Below, piece by piece: positions 15,655 through 23,892 of a DNA stretch of 64,000 nucleotides. The DNA comes from Viridibacillus sp050278625 (GTDB lineage: Bacteria > Bacillota > Bacilli > Bacillales_A > Planococcaceae). A program made the position numbers and the translations under genes. The stretch spans positions 1-64,000 of the forward strand of contig NZ_JBNNTI010000013.1 of assembly GCF_050278625.1 (NCBI RefSeq). Direction: 5' to 3'. The first letter of the stretch is position 1. Each line of letters opens with the position of its first letter. Below the pieces are notes generated by a model. It saw only the letters and a program-made list of their open reading frames with translations. It was not told the DNA's origin and ran no database searches.

Positions 15655-16584
15655 ATGAAGAAACCTGAATTACTCGTTACACCACAATCTGTTGAGCATG
15701 TTGAAGCACTCATCCAAGCTGGAGCGGATGCTTTTTTAATAGGTGAACAACAATTCGGTCTACGTTTAGCAGGTGAATTTTCAATAGAACAAGTAGCTGC
15801 AGCAACTGAGAAAATTCATGCAGCAGGTAAAAAAGTATATGTAGCGATGAATGCTATTTTCCATAATGACCGAGTAGACGCACTTGCGCCATATATGCGA
15901 AAATTAGCGGAAATTGGCGTAGATGCAATCGTTTTCGGTGACCCTGCTATGATCGTTGCACGTCGCGAAGCAGAAGTGACGATTCCATTACATTGGAATC
16001 CGGAAACTATTGCAACTAACTGGTTCCAAGCAGACTACTGGGGTAAACGCGGTGCAACTCGTACGGTTTTAGCTCGTGAGTTAAGCATGGATGAAGTGGT
16101 TGAAATTAAAGAAAATACTGAATTTGAAATCCAAGTACAAGTGCATGGTATGACTTGTATGTTCCAATCAAAACGGTCATTACTTGGTAACTATTTCTTA
16201 TACCAAGATAAAGCAATGGAAGTTGAAAACCGTAAAGAAAATCGTAATATGTTCTTACATGATGACGAACGTAATAACAAATATCCAATTTATGAAGATT
16301 TAAATGGTACACACATTTTCAGTCCAAATGACTTATGTATTATTGATGAATTAGATGAGTTATTTGAAGCAGGAATTGATTCATTAAAAATTGAAGGTGT
16401 ACTGCAATCACCTGAATATGTAGTAATTGTGACTGAATGTTACCGTAAAGCAATCGATGCTTATGCGGAATCAACTGATAGCTATTTAGATATTAAAAAT
16501 GACTTATTAGCAAAAATTGAAGAAATTCAACCAGCAATTCGTCCATTAGATACTGGATTCTTCTTTAAAGAAACAGTCTATTAA
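15655..16584 (+). CDS. trhP1: U32-family tRNA hydroxylation protein TrhP1 (YrrN)
   Basis: The product is 309 residues in the peptidase U32 family. The TIM-barrel start is KPELLVTPQSVEHVEALIQAGADAF. The family signature region is VQVHGMTCMFQSKRSLLGNY. It has fewer cysteines than TrhP2 and lacks the full four-cysteine Fe-S set. In B. subtilis TrhP1 and TrhP2 together install ho5U34 in tRNA, using prephenate as in E. coli TrhP. The gene is six bases downstream of trmR, so the three are probably one operon. Confidence 0.9.
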   Translation: MKKPELLVTPQSVEHVEALIQAGADAFLIGEQQFGLRLAGEFSIEQVAAATEKIHAAGKKVYVAMNAIFHNDRVDALAPYMRKLAEIGVDAIVFGDPAMIVARREAEVTIPLHWNPETIATNWFQADYWGKRGATRTVLARELSMDEVVEIKENTEFEIQVQVHGMTCMFQSKRSLLGNYFLYQDKAMEVENRKENRNMFLHDDERNNKYPIYEDLNGTHIFSPNDLCIIDELDELFEAGIDSLKIEGVLQSPEYVVIVTECYRKAIDAYAESTDSYLDIKNDLLAKIEEIQPAIRPLDTGFFFKETVY

Positions 16585-16601
16585 GAAAGGAGAGGTTCAC
16601 T

Positions 16602-17876
16602 TTGACAACATTACAAAATGATCGTATTAGCGAAATCATTGATGGCAAAAGAGTCATCGTGCGAAAACCTGAATTATTGGCACCAGCAGGTAGCTTAGAA
16701 AAATTAAAAATAGCTGTACACTATGGTGCAGATGCTGTTTTCATCGGCGGACGCGAATTTGGTTTACGTTCAAATGCAGGCAACTTCTCCATTGACGAAA
16801 TGCGTGAAGGTGTTGAATTTGCAAAAAAATATGGCGCTAAAATCTATGTCACAACGAATATCTTTGCTCATAATGAAAATATGGACGGACTTGAAGATTA
16901 TTTACGTGACCTAGAATCAGCAGGTATTACAGGTATTATCGTGGCAGATCCACTTATCATTGAAACATGCCGTGAAGTGGCACCGGAAATTGAAATCCAT
17001 TTAAGTACACAGCAATCTCTATCCAACTGGAAAGCAGTACAATATTGGAAAGAAGAAGGTTTACACCGAGTAGTTTTAGCGCGTGAAACAAGTGCTGAGG
17101 AAATCAAGCTAATGAAAGAAAAAGTGGATATCGAAATTGAATCTTTCGTTCATGGTGCGATGTGTATCGCTTATAGTGGACGTTGTGTGTTATCTAACCA
17201 TATGACAGCACGTGACTCTAACCGCGGTGGTTGTTGTCAATCATGCCGGTGGGATTATGATTTATATGAAGTAGAAGATGGCGTTGAAAAACCATTATTT
17301 ACTGAAAATGATGAAGCATTTGCTATGAGTCCCAAAGATTTAAAACTAATCGAATCTATTCCGAAAATTATAGAGCTTGGTATCGATTCATTAAAAGTAG
17401 AAGGTCGTATGAAGTCCATTCACTATGTAGCAACAGTTGTAAGCGTATATCGCAAAGTAATGGATGCATACTGTGCAGACCCGGAAAACTTCAAAATCGA
17501 TAAAGCTTGGTTAGAAGAACTAGATAAATGTGCAAATCGTGAAGCGGCATCATCTTTCTTTGAAGGAGAGCCAAGTTACGAGCAACAAATGTTTGGAGAG
17601 CACGGAAAACAAACGAAATATGATTTCGTAGGTATGGTGCTTGATTATGATAAGGGAACTAAAATGGTTACTTTGCAACAACGTAACTTCTTTAAACCAG
17701 GTGAAGAAGTAGAATTTTTCGGTCCTGAAATTGATAATTTCCGTGTAACACTAGATGAAGTGTGGGATGAGGATGGCAATGCACTAGATGCAGCGCGCCA
17801 TCCGTTACAAATTGTTCGCTTCAAATGCGAAAAAGAATTATTCCCACATAATATGATGCGTAAGGAGACCCGTTAA
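16602..17876 (+). CDS. trhP2: U32-family tRNA hydroxylation protein TrhP2 (YrrO)
   Basis: The product is 424 residues. The U32 signature IESFVHGAMCIAYSGRC is followed by DSNRGGCCQSCRWDY, giving the cysteines expected for an Fe-S cluster. A C-terminal beta-barrel (QRNFFKPGEEVEFFGPE) is present, as in longer U32 proteins. TrhP proteins catalyse O2-independent 5-hydroxylation of U34. Its stop codon overlaps the start of udk (TTAATGAG), which implies translational coupling. Confidence 0.92.
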   Translation: MTTLQNDRISEIIDGKRVIVRKPELLAPAGSLEKLKIAVHYGADAVFIGGREFGLRSNAGNFSIDEMREGVEFAKKYGAKIYVTTNIFAHNENMDGLEDYLRDLESAGITGIIVADPLIIETCREVAPEIEIHLSTQQSLSNWKAVQYWKEEGLHRVVLARETSAEEIKLMKEKVDIEIESFVHGAMCIAYSGRCVLSNHMTARDSNRGGCCQSCRWDYDLYEVEDGVEKPLFTENDEAFAMSPKDLKLIESIPKIIELGIDSLKVEGRMKSIHYVATVVSVYRKVMDAYCADPENFKIDKAWLEELDKCANREAASSFFEGEPSYEQQMFGEHGKQTKYDFVGMVLDYDKGTKMVTLQQRNFFKPGEEVEFFGPEIDNFRVTLDEVWDEDGNALDAARHPLQIVRFKCEKELFPHNMMRKETR

Positions 17877-18514
17877 TGAGTGAAAAACGCCCTGTTGTAA
17901 TTGGGATTGCCGGTGGTTCGGGTTCAGGTAAAACGAGTGTGACACATGCTATCCATGATGTATTTAAAGAGCACTCAGTTGTAGTTATTGAACAAGACTA
18001 TTATTATAAAGATCAGAGTCATTTGGAGTTTGAACAACGTTTAGCTACAAACTATGATCACCCAAATGCATTTGATACAGATTTATTAATTGAAGATATA
18101 AAAAGTCTTTTAAATAGACAAGCCATAGAAAAACCAGTGTATGACTATGCCCTACATACACGTGCAAAAGAAACAATTCACATCGAGCCACAAGATGTAA
18201 TTATTTTAGAGGGAATTTTAGTTTTAGAAGATGAGCGCCTACGTGATTTAATGGATATTAAATTATTCGTTGATACAGATTCCGACTTACGTATTATCCG
18301 TCGTATTGTTCGTGATATCAATGAACGTGGCCGCTCAATTGATTCTGTAGTTGACCAATACTTATCTGTTGTCCGTCCAATGCACAATCAGTTCATCGAA
18401 CCGACAAAGCGATATGCTGATATTATCATCCCTGAGGGTGGTCAAAATGAAGTAGCAATCGATTTAATGGTTACAAAAATTAAAACAATTCTTGAATCTG
18501 AAACTATTGTGTAA
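17876..18514 (+). CDS. udk: uridine/cytidine kinase
   Basis: The product is 212 residues. The P-loop GIAGGSGSGKTSV lies at residues 10-22. IEQDYYYKDQSHL and NYDHPNAFDTDLL bind substrate, and VVDQYLSVVRPMHNQFIEPTK is the conserved lid/acceptor region. It phosphorylates uridine and cytidine in pyrimidine salvage. The ATG overlaps the trhP2 stop. A terminator follows at 18550. Confidence 0.96.
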   Translation: MSEKRPVVIGIAGGSGSGKTSVTHAIHDVFKEHSVVVIEQDYYYKDQSHLEFEQRLATNYDHPNAFDTDLLIEDIKSLLNRQAIEKPVYDYALHTRAKETIHIEPQDVIILEGILVLEDERLRDLMDIKLFVDTDSDLRIIRRIVRDINERGRSIDSVVDQYLSVVRPMHNQFIEPTKRYADIIIPEGGQNEVAIDLMVTKIKTILESETIV

Positions 18515-18549
18515 TATGATATTTATGGATTGGCAATATTTTCATAAAA

Positions 18550-18590
18550 ACTATGTCGCATTCTTTCCATAGAAGCGGCATAGTATTTTT
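18550..18590 (+). terminator. udk terminator
   Basis: ACTATGTCGC at 18550-18559 pairs with GCGGCATAGT at 18575-18584 (one G-U), followed by T5. Confidence 0.8.
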
Positions 18591-18624
18591 ATTAAGTAGT
18601 GAATTATCTAAGGAGTGAAATACT

Positions 18625-19101
18625 TTGTCAAATGAAAAACAATACCCAATGACAGCAGCGGGTAAACGGAAATTACAAGATGAATTAGAGTACTTAATTT
18701 CAACGAAACGTAAAGAAGTAGTAGAGCGTATTAAAATAGCTCGTAGCTTCGGAGATCTTTCTGAGAACTCTGAGTATGACGCAGCGAAGGATGAGCAAGG
18801 GTTTGTTGAAGGTCGTATTACGATTCTTGAAGCAATGGTCCGTAATGCTGTTATTATTACAGAAGACCAACTAAGTAATGATTTTGTAGCAATTGGTAAA
18901 ACGGTTACATTTTTAGAACTTCCAGATGGTGATGAAGAAACTTACACAATCGTAGGTTCTGCAGAAGCAGACCCAATCGAAGGTCTTATTTCAAATGACT
19001 CACCAATCGCTAAAGGTCTTCTAGGCCGTAAAGTTGGAGAAGAGTTAAAAGTCTCTACACCGGGTGGAGACATGGACGTACGTATCATCACAATCAAATA
19101 A
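18625..19101 (+). CDS. greA: transcription elongation factor GreA
   Basis: The product is 158 residues, the usual GreA length. The N-terminal coiled coil carries the tip acidic pair in SFGDLSENSEYDAAKDEQ near residues 44-61, which chelates Mg2+ in the RNA polymerase active site and stimulates cleavage of backtracked RNA. The FKBP-like C-terminal domain ends TPGGDMDVRIITIK. The start is TTG at 18625 with AAGGAGTG upstream. Confidence 0.97.
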   Translation: MSNEKQYPMTAAGKRKLQDELEYLISTKRKEVVERIKIARSFGDLSENSEYDAAKDEQGFVEGRITILEAMVRNAVIITEDQLSNDFVAIGKTVTFLELPDGDEETYTIVGSAEADPIEGLISNDSPIAKGLLGRKVGEELKVSTPGGDMDVRIITIK

Positions 19102-19111
19102 AATGATTATG

Positions 19112-19147
19112 CAAAAAGGCTTATTCTAAATGAATAAGCTTTTTTTT
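19112..19147 (+). terminator. greA terminator
   Basis: GCTTATTC at 19119-19126 pairs with GAATAAGC at 19132-19139, extended by A/T pairs and followed by T8. Confidence 0.85.
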
Positions 19148-19210
19148 GCTTGGGACAATGAAACAATTCGTGTTACGATATAAGAGAGATTTTACATAGG
19201 GGGAATCAAA

Positions 19211-20032
19211 ATGGCTGAGACGAAACGTCGATACAACCCACAACCAAATGGACCGCAAGATAAAAAGAAAAAAATGGATAAATTATTGAATGGACTAATA
19301 GGTGTCGTTGTACTTCTTATACTAGTAGTAGCGACAATGATTATACTAGGTGGCAAACCTGATGACAAAGACACTGCAAAAGAGGTTGATAAAGTACAAC
19401 AAAAAGAACCTGTTATTAAACAACCTGCAGAAGAAGAAAAAGAGGAGTCAGACGAGCCAGAAGAAGAACCTGTAACGGAAGACAATGATGAAAAGAATAA
19501 TGATGAAAAGAATAATGATGAAAAGAATAATGATGTAGATAACACTACTGATACCGAAGAAGATACAGAGAATGATAACTCGGTAGACCAAACACAAACC
19601 GATAGTAATACTTCTACAGATAAAGAATCAAATAATAACTCAAATTCATCAGAAGATAAAACAAACAGTCCAACAGCGAAAAAAGAAGGTTCAGAAGATC
19701 CTAATGTTAAAGAGGTCATTAAAGACTCTAACTGGAAACCAACGGCTACTTCTCAAAAGGAATCCGATGCACCGCATAATTCTAGTTACGATACAAAGTC
19801 AACAGACTGGAAAGAGAAGATTACAACTCTTGCTTCAACAACCGGCCTAAATGAAGAGGATATGATTGTATGGTACGTAAAAAATGGTGGCAGTCCTGAT
19901 ACAGCAATTGGGACAGTTTCTTCAAAAGATAAAAAAGACAAATACCGTGTATATATGGAATGGGTTAAAAACAAAGGATGGAAACCAACTAAGATGGAAG
20001 TTCTAAATACTTTACCCAGTGCAAATCAATAA
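19211..20032 (+). CDS. yrrS: membrane-anchored DUF1510 protein (YrrS)
   Basis: The product is 273 residues. A basic cytoplasmic start (1-28) precedes one membrane segment (about 29-48, GLIGVVVLLILVVATMIILGG). A long disordered linker rich in D, E, N, S and T follows (about 55-190). The C-terminal DUF1510 domain (WKEKITTLASTTGLNEEDMIVWYVKNGG region) is outside the cell. The linker includes three perfect copies of a 15-bp unit giving repeated NDEKN. B. subtilis yrrS lies next to the penicillin-binding protein gene pbpI (yrrR), but no pbpI is present here. Function unknown. The ATG at 19211 follows AGGGGG. Confidence 0.85.
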   Translation: MAETKRRYNPQPNGPQDKKKKMDKLLNGLIGVVVLLILVVATMIILGGKPDDKDTAKEVDKVQQKEPVIKQPAEEEKEESDEPEEEPVTEDNDEKNNDEKNNDEKNNDVDNTTDTEEDTENDNSVDQTQTDSNTSTDKESNNNSNSSEDKTNSPTAKKEGSEDPNVKEVIKDSNWKPTATSQKESDAPHNSSYDTKSTDWKEKITTLASTTGLNEEDMIVWYVKNGGSPDTAIGTVSSKDKKDKYRVYMEWVKNKGWKPTKMEVLNTLPSANQ

Positions 20033-20049
20033 TCTCTTTTATGAAATTG

Positions 20050-20095
20050 AAAAGGCGTCATCCTCGTTCTTGACGGATGCACGCCTTTTGTTTTA
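20050..20095 (+). terminator. yrrS terminator
   Basis: AAAAGGCGT at 20050-20058 pairs with ACGCCTTTT at 20081-20089. An inner CATCC/GGATG helix and a T-rich tail are present. Confidence 0.85.
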
Positions 20096-20133
20096 TGTTT
20101 AGAGAAGTGTCGAAAAAAGAAAGGCGGAGAAAT

Positions 20134-20826
20134 ATGAAAATCGCAGTAATTGGTGCAATGGAAGAAGAAGTAGAACTTCTACGTGCAACACTTGAAAATA
20201 CAACTTCAACAACAATCGCAAAAAGTGAATATACAACAGGTACATATAAAGGGAATGATGTTATTTTACTTAAAAGTGGAATTGGTAAAGTTAATGCTGG
20301 AATGTCAACGACCATTCTATTACATCAATTCAAACCTGATGTTGTCATTAACACAGGTTCAGCAGGTGGTTTTGATGAGAATTTAGAAGTAGGAGCAGTT
20401 GTTATCTCTGATGAAGTACGTCACCATGATGTTGACGCTACTATTTTTGGTTACGAAATGGGTCAGGTACCACAAATGCCTGCTGCTTTTAAATCGGATG
20501 AGATGCTACGTAAAGTAGCTGAAGAAGCCGTAGCAGAGCTTGGAGAGCATCAATTTGCAACAGGTCTCATTTCGACAGGGGATTCATTTATGAACGATCC
20601 TGAACGTGTAGCGCTTGTTAGAAGTCATTTCCCGCAAATGAAGGCTGCTGAAATGGAAGCGGCAGCGGTAGCGCAAGTTTGTCATCAATTCGGCACACCA
20701 TTCGTCGTTATTCGAGCGTTATCTGATATTGCAGGAAAAGAATCGAATATTAGTTTTGATGAATTTTTACCAGTGGCTGCAAAACATTCAACTGAAATTG
20801 TGTTACGCGTTATTGAGAAACTGTAA
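20134..20826 (+). CDS. mtnN: 5'-methylthioadenosine/S-adenosylhomocysteine nucleosidase
   Basis: The product is 230 residues. The start MKIAVIGAMEEEVELL has the conserved catalytic Glu. GTSA-type loop NTGSAGGFDENL, the ribose-binding EMEAAAVAQVC, and the catalytic Asp in RALSDIAGKE are all present. It cleaves MTA and SAH to adenine plus the thioribose, recycling SAM by-products. ATG at 20134 follows AAAGGCGGAG. The same frame stays open upstream into the preceding terminator, but that start has no ribosome-binding site. Confidence 0.95.
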   Translation: MKIAVIGAMEEEVELLRATLENTTSTTIAKSEYTTGTYKGNDVILLKSGIGKVNAGMSTTILLHQFKPDVVINTGSAGGFDENLEVGAVVISDEVRHHDVDATIFGYEMGQVPQMPAAFKSDEMLRKVAEEAVAELGEHQFATGLISTGDSFMNDPERVALVRSHFPQMKAAEMEAAAVAQVCHQFGTPFVVIRALSDIAGKESNISFDEFLPVAAKHSTEIVLRVIEKL

Positions 20827-20952
20827 TGTTCACAATTCTGCCTATTATTTGACAGAAGATGTTCATATATCATCTAATCTAAAAAACGTCCTAATGGTAA
20901 AATAGATGTAGGGATGCTACACATTATTCTAGGGATGTTAGGAGGATTTGAC

Positions 20953-21030
20953 ATGGTATTTTTAATGGCAGGAGCAATGGCGATTACAGCAATTGCAAGT
21001 TTAATTATTACAGGTGAAACAACTGACTAA
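20953..21030 (+). CDS. 25-residue hydrophobic small protein
   Basis: ATG at 20953 to TAA at 21030 encodes a 25-residue peptide (MVFLMAGAMAITAIASLIIT then GETTD). An excellent TTAGGAGGATTTGAC ribosome-binding site is positioned just upstream, and a perfect terminator follows at 21047. Residues 2-20 form a single membrane segment. A close-fitting ribosome-binding site, membrane-like composition and own terminator argue for a real gene. I do not recognise the family. It is too short for ordinary gene finders. Confidence 0.6.
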   Translation: MVFLMAGAMAITAIASLIITGETTD

Positions 21031-21046
21031 CTTAATAACTAGTAAG

Positions 21047-21081
21047 CTCTCTCTGAGATGCCTCTCAGAGGGAGTTTTTTT
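21047..21081 (+). terminator. terminator overlapping the sigK 3' end
   Basis: CTCTCTCTGAGA at 21047-21058 pairs with TCTCAGAGGGAG at 21063-21074 (one G-U), followed by T7. It ends the 25-codon gene. The right arm is also the last codons and stop of the convergent sigK. Confidence 0.85.
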
Positions 21082-21769
21082 CATGTTTGAAATATTGATA
21101 GAGCTTTATCAATGCGCGTTTTTCAATGCGTGAAACGTAACTTCTGGAAATACTTAATTTTTTTGCGATTTCTTTTTGAGTCAGCGGTTCAAATGCACCA
21201 AGTCCATATCGATTTTGAATGATTTCGAGTTCTCGTTCATCCAATTTATCGAGATGTCTGTATAAGTGCTGTTCCTCCTCCTGTTGCTCAATCTGCACAT
21301 CAGTTGGTCGTTCATCACTTTGTAGTAAATCTGTAATTTCTAATGCGTTACCGTCTTTATCTGTTCCGATTGGTTCATATAAAGAAACATCCTTCTGTAC
21401 TTTTTTCTGAGCTCTTAAGAACATTAAAATTTCATTTTCAATACAGCGTGCGGCGTAAGTGGCTAAACGTGTCTTTTTATCTGGTGTAAAGCTACTAACA
21501 GCTTTCATTAAACCAATGGTACCGATGGAAATGTAATCATCAAGTTGCTCGTGTTTCGGGTGGAATTTTTTCACGACATGGGCGACAAGACGCATATTTC
21601 TTTCGACAAGCTCGAGCTTCGCTTGTTCATCGCCTGCTAAATAGCGTTCCAAACAAATGGCCTCTTCTTCTTTAGAGAATGGTTGAGGGAACGCCTGACC
21701 TTTTAAATAGCCGACGATTGAGGGAAGCTCCATCCAAAATTGGATGATGGCAGTTATTAGAGTACTCAT
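21065..21769 (-). CDS. sigK: RNA polymerase sigma factor SigK (mother-cell, late sporulation), uninterrupted
   Basis: The product is 234 residues. The N-terminal 20-25 residues (STLITAIIQFWMELPSIVGYL) are hydrophobic, like the SigK pro-sequence removed by SpoIVFB. AFPQPFSKEEE then begins the mature part. Region 2 includes DDYISIGTIGLMKAVSSF and RLATYAARCIENEIL; region 4 has the recognition helix ISRSYVSRIEKRALIKL. Unlike B. subtilis, the gene is not split by a skin element. SigE shares much of region 2, but the pro-sequence and AFPQP fit SigK. I chose ATG at 21769, eight bases from AAAGGA. An upstream ATG would add seven residues. Confidence 0.9.
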   Translation of the reverse strand: MSTLITAIIQFWMELPSIVGYLKGQAFPQPFSKEEEAICLERYLAGDEQAKLELVERNMRLVAHVVKKFHPKHEQLDDYISIGTIGLMKAVSSFTPDKKTRLATYAARCIENEILMFLRAQKKVQKDVSLYEPIGTDKDGNALEITDLLQSDERPTDVQIEQQEEEQHLYRHLDKLDERELEIIQNRYGLGAFEPLTQKEIAKKLSISRSYVSRIEKRALIKLYQYFKHEKNSL

Positions 21770-21872
21770 TTCAGACATCCTTTCTGTCATCGTTCATCAA
21801 TATATGACAGCTTGTGGTTGTCTAAGTACGTAAAAAAGCGCCCAATTTCATTGGACGCTTCAGACATTCTTT

Positions 21873-22412
21873 TTAAACTTTTTTCAAAGAAAAAGTACTA
21901 ATCATTAAAATAGATAAAATCGGGAACAAAAACATGTAAAATGCCGTTGAAAGTATAGATATAAAAAAGAATGAGGCAGTTAAGATAGCACCTGCAGCTG
22001 TAATTGGCAGGCCTGTGAAAAAGCCGTTTGATTCTGTAATGTTGAAGCGGGCTAGTCTAAATGCACCGCAAGCCATATACATGACAGTCACTACCATTCC
22101 AACGGTACCAAATTGACTTAACACCACTTCGTACATTAATAACGCAGGGGCAACGCCGAATGATATAATATCACTCATCGAGTCAAGTTGTTTACCTAAC
22201 GCCGATTCCTGGTTATATTTTCTTGCTACTTTTCCATCGTAGCGATCTAGCAAGGCAGCTATAAAAATAAATAACACACTGTATTCGTATGATTCATTGA
22301 TGGTAGCCATAATAGAGGCACCACCAAAAGATAGATTTCCAATAGTGATTAAGTTTGCTAAATGTGATTTCATTTTTTTAACTGTGGTATCCACCATGTG
22401 AAGTAAAAACAA
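21873..22412 (-). CDS. pssA: CDP-diacylglycerol-serine O-phosphatidyltransferase
   Basis: The product is 179 residues, a polytopic membrane enzyme of the CDP-alcohol phosphotransferase family. The signature DG-x2-AR-x8-G-x3-D-x3-D is seen in DRYDGKVAR then GKQLDSMSDIISFG near residues 57-86. About six membrane segments follow or flank it. It makes phosphatidylserine from CDP-diacylglycerol and serine. The gene is divergent from psd, which decarboxylates the product to phosphatidylethanolamine. The likely start is TTG at 22412 with AAAGGAG upstream; ATG at residue 6 is an alternative. Confidence 0.92.
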   Translation of the reverse strand: MFLLHMVDTTVKKMKSHLANLITIGNLSFGGASIMATINESYEYSVLFIFIAALLDRYDGKVARKYNQESALGKQLDSMSDIISFGVAPALLMYEVVLSQFGTVGMVVTVMYMACGAFRLARFNITESNGFFTGLPITAAGAILTASFFFISILSTAFYMFLFPILSILMISTFSLKKV

Positions 22413-22500
22413 TGGACAACACTCCTTTGTTATTCAGTATTAGAACATTATACTTCTTTTATAAGGTTCCGTAAATCTTTTTTGAAATGGAGGACAATGC

Positions 22501-23286
22501 ATGATGAAAGAAAAATTTTATCAAAAAGCGATTGAACTAACGAATGGTAAATGGTCTTCGCTGCTTTTAAAACGCTTTACCACATCGTCTATAAGTAAGA
22601 AGATAATACCGTCCTATATTGATATATACGATATTAAAACGGACGAGGTTTCAAAAAACATGCAATCTTTTACGAGTTTACATGATTTCTTCACACGTAA
22701 GCTCGTGTCAGAAGCAAGACCAATTGATCATAATCCAGAAATGTATGTAAGTCCTGTTGATGCAAAAATTGAATCGTTTGGAACGATTGAAAATAATACA
22801 TCGTTTTTGGTAAAAGGGAAAACCTACGATTTAGTAGACCTATTAGGTAAAGAAGAGCATGCCAAAACATTTGAAAATGGTCAATATATAGTCTTTTACT
22901 TAAGCCCTAGAGATTATCACCGTATCCATAGTCCGATTGATGGGAAAGTTGTTCGTCAATATATACTTGGTGCGAAGTCGTATCCAGTTAACGGCACTGG
23001 TCTTACATATGGTGATAAGCCGATTTCAGGCAATTATCGTAGTGTTACAGAGCTAAAAACGAATAGTGGCGCGCATTGTGAAGTGATAAAAGTCGGTGCG
23101 ATGTTCGTGAATTCAATTCAATTAACGAATACGTCGGACACTTGGGAAAAGGGCGAGGAAGTTGGCTATTTCACATTCGGTTCGACAGTCGTCATGCTTT
23201 TCGAAAAGAATCGTGCAGCATTCTTTGAAAATGTTGTGAAAGATGGACGGATTCGTGTGGGAGAAGCGTTCGCACATATGTTATAA
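22501..23286 (+). CDS. psd: phosphatidylserine decarboxylase
   Basis: The product is 261 residues. The self-cleavage and pyruvoyl-forming motif is FGST in VGYFTFGSTVVMLFEKN near residues 222-238. The catalytic triad residues lie in SPVDAKIESFG and SPRDYHRIHSPIDG, the conserved YHR-x-H block. It completes PE synthesis from the phosphatidylserine of pssA across the divergent 88-bp gap. ATG at 22501 follows GGAGG by seven bases; ATG at 22504 is equally possible. Confidence 0.95.
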   Translation: MMKEKFYQKAIELTNGKWSSLLLKRFTTSSISKKIIPSYIDIYDIKTDEVSKNMQSFTSLHDFFTRKLVSEARPIDHNPEMYVSPVDAKIESFGTIENNTSFLVKGKTYDLVDLLGKEEHAKTFENGQYIVFYLSPRDYHRIHSPIDGKVVRQYILGAKSYPVNGTGLTYGDKPISGNYRSVTELKTNSGAHCEVIKVGAMFVNSIQLTNTSDTWEKGEEVGYFTFGSTVVMLFEKNRAAFFENVVKDGRIRVGEAFAHML

Positions 23287-23372
23287 TCGATAAAGTGAAT
23301 TAAAGAGAATACGTCTAATTTAGTGAGTAAACACTAAATAACGTTGACTTCGATAGATAAGGGGAACATGAT

Positions 23373-23888
23373 TTGTATAACTTTTTAATGCCAAAAGAAT
23401 TTGTCACATCGATTTATCAAATTACACCTGACAAACTAAAGCAACTTGGTGTTCGCGGAATTATTACAGATTTGGATAATACGCTTGTCGAATGGGATCG
23501 TCCAGATGCGACTGAAAAGCTAATCGAATGGTTGAAAACAATTCGAGAAGCAGATATTCAAGTGATGATCGTTTCAAATAACGGCGAGCTTCGTGTTAAA
23601 GCATTCGCAGATCCGCTAGAGCTACCATATATCTTTAAAGCCCGTAAGCCTTTGGGTAATGCATTTAAACAAGCTTTAACGGAACTGAATATGCAGCCAC
23701 ATGAAGTTGTCATGGTAGGCGATCAAATGCTGACGGATGTACTCGGTGGAAATCGTTTACACATTCACACTATTTTAGTGAAGCCAGTTGCACAATCTGA
23801 TGGTTTCGTCACACGCTTTAATCGCATGGTCGAAAGACGTGTCTTTAATTATTTGAAAAAACATGGTGTCAAAACTTGGGAGGAATAA
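23373..23888 (+). CDS. yqeG: YqeG family HAD-type phosphatase
   Basis: The product is 171 residues. HAD motif I is TDLDNTLVEWD near residues 32-42, motif II VSNNGE, and motif IV VGDQMLTDVLGGNR. Homologues resemble phosphatidylglycerophosphatase GEP4 and this PGP phosphatase role has been suggested, but the bacterial substrate is not established by sequence. It sits in the conserved yqeG-yqeH-aroE block. TTG at 23373 is the start, after AAGGGG. Confidence 0.9.
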   Translation: MYNFLMPKEFVTSIYQITPDKLKQLGVRGIITDLDNTLVEWDRPDATEKLIEWLKTIREADIQVMIVSNNGELRVKAFADPLELPYIFKARKPLGNAFKQALTELNMQPHEVVMVGDQMLTDVLGGNRLHIHTILVKPVAQSDGFVTRFNRMVERRVFNYLKKHGVKTWEE

Positions 23889-23892
23889 ATAA

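Noticed and set aside
19192..19719. Minus-strand serine-rich frame of 175 codons opposite yrrS
   Set aside because: It is the antisense of the acidic repeat-rich yrrS linker, and its Ser/Phe runs follow from GAA/GAT codons on the other strand.
20077..20133. N-terminal extension of mtnN
   Set aside because: It starts inside the yrrS terminator, has no ribosome-binding site, and MtnN proteins begin at MKIAVIGAMEEE.
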